A stretch of DNA of 64,000 bases from Butyricicoccus sp. OM04-18BH (lineage in GTDB: Bacteria; Bacillota; Clostridia; Oscillospirales; Butyricicoccaceae). Position 1 is the stretch's first letter, and each line of letters starts with the position of its first letter. Positions 58,983 to 64,000 of the stretch are shown here, piece by piece. The position numbers and the translations under genes are program-made. The DNA is taken from NCBI RefSeq assembly GCF_003481705.1, contig NZ_QULN01000001.1:62001-126000 (forward strand). Direction: 5' to 3'. The notes under the pieces were generated by a model that was given only the letters and a program-made list of their open reading frames with translations, was not told the origin of the DNA and did not search any database.

Positions 58983-59008
58983 AGAGCACAGATTTTCATC
59001 TGTGCTCT
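58983..59008 (-). terminator. Second copy of the hpt hairpin, facing parC
   Basis: AGAGCACAGAT, TTTC, ATCTGTGCTCT, identical to the core of 58738-58765; followed on the plus strand by CCTTTT. It could serve the convergent parC. Confidence 0.7.
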
Positions 59009-59031
59009 CCTTTTATGCCTTTGCGGCAGTC

Positions 59032-61233
59032 TCATTCAAATTTCAGCTGATCCTCGGTCAGCAGTGCGCCGATGGACGGGATGCTGCGGCAGCGGTAGCG
59101 CGCCTGGTCGAGCAGGTTCGCGTCTTCCGTGCGGCAGGCGCGGGTCACGGTGTGCTTGCCGCGCAGCACCATAGTCTGCACGCCCTGCGTCGAGCGCGTC
59201 GCCTTGATGTCGAGCATGCCCGCGCGGAAGGTCAGCGCGCGGTTTGCGGTCGAGAACATGGTGATCTCGGTCTCGTCATCGACCGGGAAGAAGAAGCCGA
59301 CGGCCGGAGACTTATCCGAATATGCGCCGCTCAGGCGGCGGCGGTTGGTCTTGGTCTCGAACGACTGGAGCGAAAAGCGCGCCGCCTTGCCGTTCTGGAA
59401 CGCGACGACCATGCTGCCCTTGTAGTCGCCCGGGAGCAGCGCGTAGAGCGGCGTTTCTCCCTCATCCATGCCGAGCTTTGCCGGCAGGTAATCGCCCAGA
59501 ACGGACGCCTTGCTGTCGTCGAAATCATACAGACGCGCCTTGTACGCCTGCTGCATGCTGGTGAAGAAGATGATCTCGCTCTTGTTGGTCGCCTCGATGC
59601 TCCAGACGACCTCATCGCCCTCCTTGAGCTTGTGGTCCTGCGACATACGCCACGACTGCGGCGTGATCTTCTTGAAATAGCCCTCGCGCGTCATAAACAG
59701 AAGCACCGGATAATCCTCGATGTGGTCCTCTTCCGCGAACTCGGTCACCTTGTCCGCCCGCACGATGCGCGTTCTGCGCTCGGACGGATACTTTTTGATG
59801 ACCTGCTCGAGCTCTTTTACGATGATATTTCGGATCTTCGTCTTGGATTTTACGATCTCCTCGAGCTTTTTGATCTCGTTCTCGAGCGCCTCGGTCTCCT
59901 GCGTGCGCTTCAGGATATATTCCTTGTTGATGTTGCGCAGGCGGATGTCCGCGATGAACTCGGCCTGGATCTGGTCGATGTCGAAGCCTTCCATCAGGTT
60001 TGGGATGACCTTCGCGTCCTCCTCGGTGCCGCGGATGATGGCGATCGCCTTGTCGATGTCGAGCAGGATCCTGCGCAGACCGAGCAGCAGATGCAGCTTG
60101 TCCTTTTTCTTGCCGAGCTCGAAGAATACGCGGCGGCGGACGCATTCCGTGCGCCACGACGTCCACTCCTCTAAAATCTGCTGTACGCCCAGCACGCGCG
60201 GCATGCCGCCGATGAGGACGTTGAAGTTGCACGAGAAGCTGTCCTGGAGCGTCGTCAGCTTCATCAGGCGCGCCATCAGCTTTTCCGGGTCGGTGCCGCG
60301 CTTGAGGTCGATGGCGATCTTGAGGCCGGAAAGGTCGGTCTCGTCGCGCACGTCCGCGATCTCGCGCACCTTGCCGGTCTTGACCAGCTCCGCGATCTTG
60401 TCGATGATGGCCTCGATCGTGGTGGTGTACGGGATCTCCGTGACCTCGATGAGGTTTTCCTTCTTGTCGTACTGCCATTTCGCGCGCACCTTGAACGAGC
60501 CGCGGCCGCTTTCGTAGATCGCGCGCATCTCGCTCTCGTCATAGATCAGCTCGCCGCCGGTCGTGAAGTCCGGCGCCGGCATGGTCGAGAGGATGTCGTG
60601 CTCCGGGTTTTTAATGCACTCGATCGTCGTGCGGCATACCTCCTCGAGGTTGAAGCCGCAGAAGTTGGACGCCATGCCGACCGCAATGCCGGTGTTGGCG
60701 GAGACGAGGATGTTTGGGAAGGTCGTCGGCAGCAGCGTCGGCTCCTTTATCTCGCCGTCATAGTTATCCACAAAATCCACAGCGTCCGTGTCGATGTCGC
60801 GGAACAGCTCGGCGCAGATGCCGTCGAGCTTGGCCTCGGTGTAACGCGGCGCGGCGTAGGCCATATCGCGCGAATAGACCTTGCCGAAGTTGCCCTTGGA
60901 GTCGACAAACGGCGTCAGCAGCGCCTCGTTGCCGCGCGTCAGACGCACCATCGTCTCATAGATCGCCGCGTCGCCGTGCGGATTGAGCTTCATGGTCTGG
61001 CCGACGATATTCGCAGATTTCGTGCGGTTGCCGTTCAGCAGACCCATTTTATACATGGTATAGAGCAGCTTGCGGTGGGACGGCTTGAAGCCGTCGATCT
61101 CCGGGATGGCGCGCGACACGATAACGCTCATCGCGTAGGGCATATAGTTCTCGCGCAGCGTATCCGTGATGCGCCGGTCTACCGAGGGATGCTCTTTATA
61201 TACTTTCGGTTCATCATTTTTCTTTTTTGCCAT
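59032..61233 (-). CDS. parC: DNA topoisomerase IV subunit A
   Basis: Type IIA breakage-reunion subunit, 733 residues. N-terminal SRAIPEIDGFKPSHRKLLY and MKLNPHGDAAIYETM, catalytic Tyr131 in AAPRYTEAKL, then the coiled-coil tower and a beta-pinwheel-like C-terminal region with degenerate blades. The quinolone-region positions differ from GyrA (HGDAAIYE), fitting the ParC-like clostridial group. Its ATG directly follows the stop of the acyltransferase gene (TAA then ATG), so it is translationally coupled. Confidence 0.92.
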   Translation of the reverse strand: MAKKKNDEPKVYKEHPSVDRRITDTLRENYMPYAMSVIVSRAIPEIDGFKPSHRKLLYTMYKMGLLNGNRTKSANIVGQTMKLNPHGDAAIYETMVRLTRGNEALLTPFVDSKGNFGKVYSRDMAYAAPRYTEAKLDGICAELFRDIDTDAVDFVDNYDGEIKEPTLLPTTFPNILVSANTGIAVGMASNFCGFNLEEVCRTTIECIKNPEHDILSTMPAPDFTTGGELIYDESEMRAIYESGRGSFKVRAKWQYDKKENLIEVTEIPYTTTIEAIIDKIAELVKTGKVREIADVRDETDLSGLKIAIDLKRGTDPEKLMARLMKLTTLQDSFSCNFNVLIGGMPRVLGVQQILEEWTSWRTECVRRRVFFELGKKKDKLHLLLGLRRILLDIDKAIAIIRGTEEDAKVIPNLMEGFDIDQIQAEFIADIRLRNINKEYILKRTQETEALENEIKKLEEIVKSKTKIRNIIVKELEQVIKKYPSERRTRIVRADKVTEFAEEDHIEDYPVLLFMTREGYFKKITPQSWRMSQDHKLKEGDEVVWSIEATNKSEIIFFTSMQQAYKARLYDFDDSKASVLGDYLPAKLGMDEGETPLYALLPGDYKGSMVVAFQNGKAARFSLQSFETKTNRRRLSGAYSDKSPAVGFFFPVDDETEITMFSTANRALTFRAGMLDIKATRSTQGVQTMVLRGKHTVTRACRTEDANLLDQARYRCRSIPSIGALLTEDQLKFE

Positions 61234-62244
61234 TTATAAATCTCCTGTTCGGGATCGTTTTTTCCGGTGAGCGCCGCCGAGCAGCGTACCGAAAGGCAGG
61301 AAGGACAGCAGCACCGCCGCAGCGAGGCCGCCGCCGAACCCCAGCAGATACATCTGCGGCAGGCGCAGGTAAATGACAGGGTCGTGATGGGTCGTCCAGA
61401 CGTTCCACAGGCGCAGCACCATGGGATGAGCGAGGTACAGGCCGAAGGAATGCCGGGCGATAAAGCGCACGGGCGCCGGAAGTGTCTGGCACCGGCTGCA
61501 CAGCGTCCACAGCATGAGCCACGTCGCAAAGACGTAGACCAGAAGGTCGGGACGCAGCGAGGATGCGCTGAGCGAGGGGAACATATGGTTTGTCAGCAGC
61601 ACCCCGAGCGCCGAGAGCAGCCACACCGGTACGCTCACGCAGAGCGGGCAGCGCTGCCATTTCTCGTGCAGGCGCAGCCAGATGCCGCCCGTATAGAACA
61701 GCGTCCAGCCGAAAAAGAGGCGGACCAGCGAAAGCGGCGCGTGAAACATCAGCATGCCGTTCGCCTGACACGCGAGCAGCAGCTGCATGCCGAACGTCGC
61801 GGCCGCCGCACACAGCATCAACCGCCGCGGATGCCTCTGCATCGCGATACAGAAGAAATCCGCCAGCAGAACAAACTGCACAAGGATGAATATGTAATAC
61901 AGATGGACATACGCGCCGCCGGTCAGCAGATCGAAGAGCGGATGGGCGTGCGGCGTGCCGCACAGCGCCTCGAGAACGAGATACGCCGCTGACCAGAGAA
62001 AATACGCCGGCAGCACGCGCGACAGGCGGCGGCGCACTGCCGTCCGGCCCTGCGGCTCGAATTTTCCCTCCGCGAGCGCACCTGCGTGACCGAAGCCGGT
62101 CAGCACGAGGAACATCGGCACCGCAAAGCGCGAAAGCTGATTCCAGACCAGCTCCGCGTCGGTCGTCTGCCCTGCCGAAACGTGTATCATCACGACCGCG
62201 AGCGCCGCCGCCGCCCGCAGTCCGTCCATTTGTCGAAACCGCAT
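61234..62244 (-). CDS. Membrane acyltransferase, Acyltransferase_3/OafA type
   Basis: 336 residues with about ten membrane helices. Begins RFRQMDGLRAAAALAVVMIH with the conserved R/G pattern and the His (VMIHVS) of the Acyltransferase_3 family, and has FGLYLAHPMVL near the end. Such enzymes O-acetylate cell-surface glycans or small molecules. The gene sits between parE and parC and carries the parC ribosome site in its last codons. GGGGGAA site. Confidence 0.88.
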   Translation of the reverse strand: MRFRQMDGLRAAAALAVVMIHVSAGQTTDAELVWNQLSRFAVPMFLVLTGFGHAGALAEGKFEPQGRTAVRRRLSRVLPAYFLWSAAYLVLEALCGTPHAHPLFDLLTGGAYVHLYYIFILVQFVLLADFFCIAMQRHPRRLMLCAAAATFGMQLLLACQANGMLMFHAPLSLVRLFFGWTLFYTGGIWLRLHEKWQRCPLCVSVPVWLLSALGVLLTNHMFPSLSASSLRPDLLVYVFATWLMLWTLCSRCQTLPAPVRFIARHSFGLYLAHPMVLRLWNVWTTHHDPVIYLRLPQMYLLGFGGGLAAAVLLSFLPFGTLLGGAHRKKRSRTGDL

Positions 62245-62264
62245 TGTTTTCCCCCTGTGAAATG

Positions 62265-62310
62265 CTTAGGGCAACACCGCACAATGAAAGCTGCGGTGGT
62301 ATTGCCTTAG
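62265..62310 (-). repeat. Small repeat family C, copy C3
   Basis: On the minus strand TAAGGCAATACCACCGCA pairs with TGCGGTGTTGCCCTAAG around a short loop containing TTTCATTG. It includes the stop codon of parE and lies between parE and the acyltransferase gene. Confidence 0.6.
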
Positions 62311-64000
62311 GAAATATCCGCCAGCTCCAGATAGTCTGCGCCGTGCTCCGCGATGTATTCCTTGCGGCCGGAGAGGTTGTCTCCGAGCAGCAGGTCGAAC
62401 ATCTCGCTCGTTGCGGCGGCTTCATCCGGCGTGATGCGGATGAGGCGGCGCGTTTCAGGGTTCATGGTGGTCTCCCACATCATGTCCGCCTGGTTCTCGC
62501 CCAGACCCTTGGAGCGCTGGATGAGGATCTTCTTGCCCTCGAGCTTTTTGAGGATAGCCGCCTTTTCGGTCTCGTCGAAGGCGAAATAGCTCTTGTCACG
62601 ATAGGTGATCTCGTAGAGCGGAGACTCCGCGATATAGACATAGCCCTGCTCGATGAGCGTCGGGACGAGGCGGTAGATCATGGTCAGGATCAGCGTGCGG
62701 ATCTGGAAGCCGTCCACATCGGCATCGGTGCAGATGATAACGCGGTGCCAGCGCAGGCTGTCGAGGTCGAACGCCGACAGATCCTTCGCCGCCTTGCCGC
62801 GCACCTCGACGCCGCAGCCGAGGACCTTGAGCAGGTCGGTAATGATGTCGTTCTTGAAGATCTTGTCGTAATCCGCCTTCAGGCAGTTCAGGATCTTGCC
62901 GCGCACGGGCATGATCGCCTGAAATTCGCTGTCGCGGCCCTGCTTGACCGAGCCGAGCGCGGAGTCGCCCTCCACGATGTACAGCTCGCGGCGCGTAACG
63001 TCCTTCGTGCGGCAGTCAACGAACTTCTGCACGCGGTTTGCCAGATCGATGTTGCCGGACAGCTTCTTTTTGATGTTGAGACGCGCCTTTTCCGCCTGCT
63101 CGCGGCTGCGCTTGTTGATCAGGATCTGCTCAGCGATCTTGTCCGCCTCAGACTTGTTCTCGATGAAGTAGATCTCGAGTCCCTCCTTGAGGAACTCGGT
63201 CATCGCCTCCTGAATGAACCTGTTCGTGATGGCCTTCTTGGTCTGGTTCTCGTAAGAGGTCTGGGTCGAGAAGCAGTTGGTCACGAGCACAAGGCTGTCG
63301 AAAATGTCCTGATAGGTGACCTTGCTCTCGCTCTTGTTGTACTTGTTGTTCTGCTTGAGGTAGGCGTCGATGGCGGAGACGAACGCCGAGCGCACCGCCT
63401 TGTCCGGCGCGCCGCCGTGCTCGAGCCACGACGAGTTGTGGTAGTATTCGATGCGCGAGACCGCCGAGGAGAAGCAGAACGCACAGGACAGCTTGACCTT
63501 GTATTCCGCCTTGTCCGCGCGGTCGCGGCCGCGCCGCTCGCCCTCAAGAAACTGCACCGAGGTCAGCGGCGTTTCGCCTGCCAGCTCGCCGACATAGTCC
63601 ACGATGCCGTTCTGGTACAGGAATTCGGTGGTGTCGAATTTACTGCCGCTCACCTGATTTTTCAGCACGAATTTGATGTGGCTGTTGACGACTGCCTGAC
63701 GCTTGAGCGTATCGAGGTAGTAATCCACAGGGATGTTGATGTCGGTGAAAACCTCAAGGTCGGGCTTCCATCGGATCGTCGTGCCGGTCTTTCTGGCGTT
63801 CGTCGGCTTTTTCGTGAAGCCTTCCTTTGTGCCGGTCCTGTTTTCGCCTTTTTCGAAGTGCAGGCCGTACTCGAACCCGTCGCGCACGATGGTGACGTCC
63901 ATATATTCCGAGGAATACTGCGTCGCGCAGGTGCCGAGACCGTTCAGACCGAGCGAAAACTCATAGTTTTCGCCGGTGTCGTTCTTGTACTTGCCGCCTG
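62307..64000 (-). CDS. parE: DNA topoisomerase IV subunit B (5' end outside window)
   Basis: About 565 C-terminal residues are present. The reading frame is open to the window edge (GLNGLGTCATQYSSEYMDV precedes the first internal ATG at 63902). Transducer-domain and Toprim motifs are seen: YIVEGDSALGSVKQGRDSEF, RGKILN and ICTDADVDGFQIRTL. The ATPase domain start is missing. The pairing with parC downstream supports ParE rather than GyrB, although GLNGLGTCATQYSS differs from the classical GVGxxxVNALS motif. Confidence 0.88.
   Translation of the reverse strand, partial: GGKYKNDTGENYEFSLGLNGLGTCATQYSSEYMDVTIVRDGFEYGLHFEKGENRTGTKEGFTKKPTNARKTGTTIRWKPDLEVFTDINIPVDYYLDTLKRQAVVNSHIKFVLKNQVSGSKFDTTEFLYQNGIVDYVGELAGETPLTSVQFLEGERRGRDRADKAEYKVKLSCAFCFSSAVSRIEYYHNSSWLEHGGAPDKAVRSAFVSAIDAYLKQNNKYNKSESKVTYQDIFDSLVLVTNCFSTQTSYENQTKKAITNRFIQEAMTEFLKEGLEIYFIENKSEADKIAEQILINKRSREQAEKARLNIKKKLSGNIDLANRVQKFVDCRTKDVTRRELYIVEGDSALGSVKQGRDSEFQAIMPVRGKILNCLKADYDKIFKNDIITDLLKVLGCGVEVRGKAAKDLSAFDLDSLRWHRVIICTDADVDGFQIRTLILTMIYRLVPTLIEQGYVYIAESPLYEITYRDKSYFAFDETEKAAILKKLEGKKILIQRSKGLGENQADMMWETTMNPETRRLIRITPDEAAATSEMFDLLLGDNLSGRKEYIAEHGADYLELADIS

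Overview
The window reads as a chromosomal segment of a Gram-positive, endospore-forming anaerobe of the class Clostridia. It is GC-rich (roughly 60 % by eye), has strong AGGAGG-type ribosome sites, and uses GTG and TTG starts freely. Lineage clues are a Bacillus-type SRP RNA ahead of dnaX-ybaB-recR, a five-gene glycogen operon with the Firmicutes-specific glgD, a ZTP (pfl) riboswitch on pyruvate formate-lyase, a spore-cortex PdaA deacetylase, and many sigma-A promoters with exact 17-nt spacers. I would guess Oscillospirales (Butyricicoccus/Faecalibacterium relatives); the genus is not provable from the sequence.

Layout. 1-5.3 kb: prfC, then the RNA/replication cluster SRP RNA-dnaX-ybaB-recR (minus strand). 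5.3-16 kb: cell envelope and stress: class A PBP, a small membrane protein, pdaA, a secreted stalk-domain protein, a 47-residue membrane peptide, htrA facing an OmpR-type two-component system, and trmO. 16.1-16.4 kb: tRNA-Met, -Glu and -Val with promoter and terminator. 16.4-27 kb: a minus-strand run with transglutaminase, membrane protein, rsmE, prmA, a divergent methyltransferase-like protein, ctpA, argS, a DUF1934 gene, murI and ddl. 27-31.4 kb: small membrane proteins, a GIY-YIG/NUDIX fusion, an HD phosphohydrolase, and a polyamine transporter locus (pot) with an internal deletion. 31.8-34.8 kb: a zinc/cadmium-type P1B ATPase with nine His/Asp/Cys repeats and an SmtB-like operator. 35-40.3 kb: ppa, dus, and pflB-pflA under the ZTP riboswitch. 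40.5-49.5 kb: glgBCDAP. 49.7-55.4 kb: cinA, thiI and a cysteine desulfurase separated by a recent tandem duplication. 55.5-64 kb: purA, carD, an acetyltransferase, an Hpt protein, and parE-acyltransferase-parC, with parE running off the end.

The most unusual feature is intergenic. Two families of multi-hairpin elements recur across the window. Family B (five copies, about 130-150 nt, 4-5 hairpins) often begins only 3-8 nt after a stop codon or RNA 3' end. Family A (four copies, up to about 180-225 nt, up to 6 hairpins) sits in gaps ahead of the 3' ends of minus-strand genes. In both, linkers and inner loops are conserved while stems change with compensating changes on the other arm, so pairing appears to be under selection. 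No transposase accompanies them. A third, smaller hairpin family (C) has three copies. I know no published name for any of them.

Functional links: ZTP sensing ties one-carbon/purine status to pflB; the cysteine desulfurase with ThiI supplies sulfur for tRNA thiolation; HtrA plus the adjacent two-component system looks like an envelope-stress module; glgBCDAP is a full glycogen synthesis and breakdown set.
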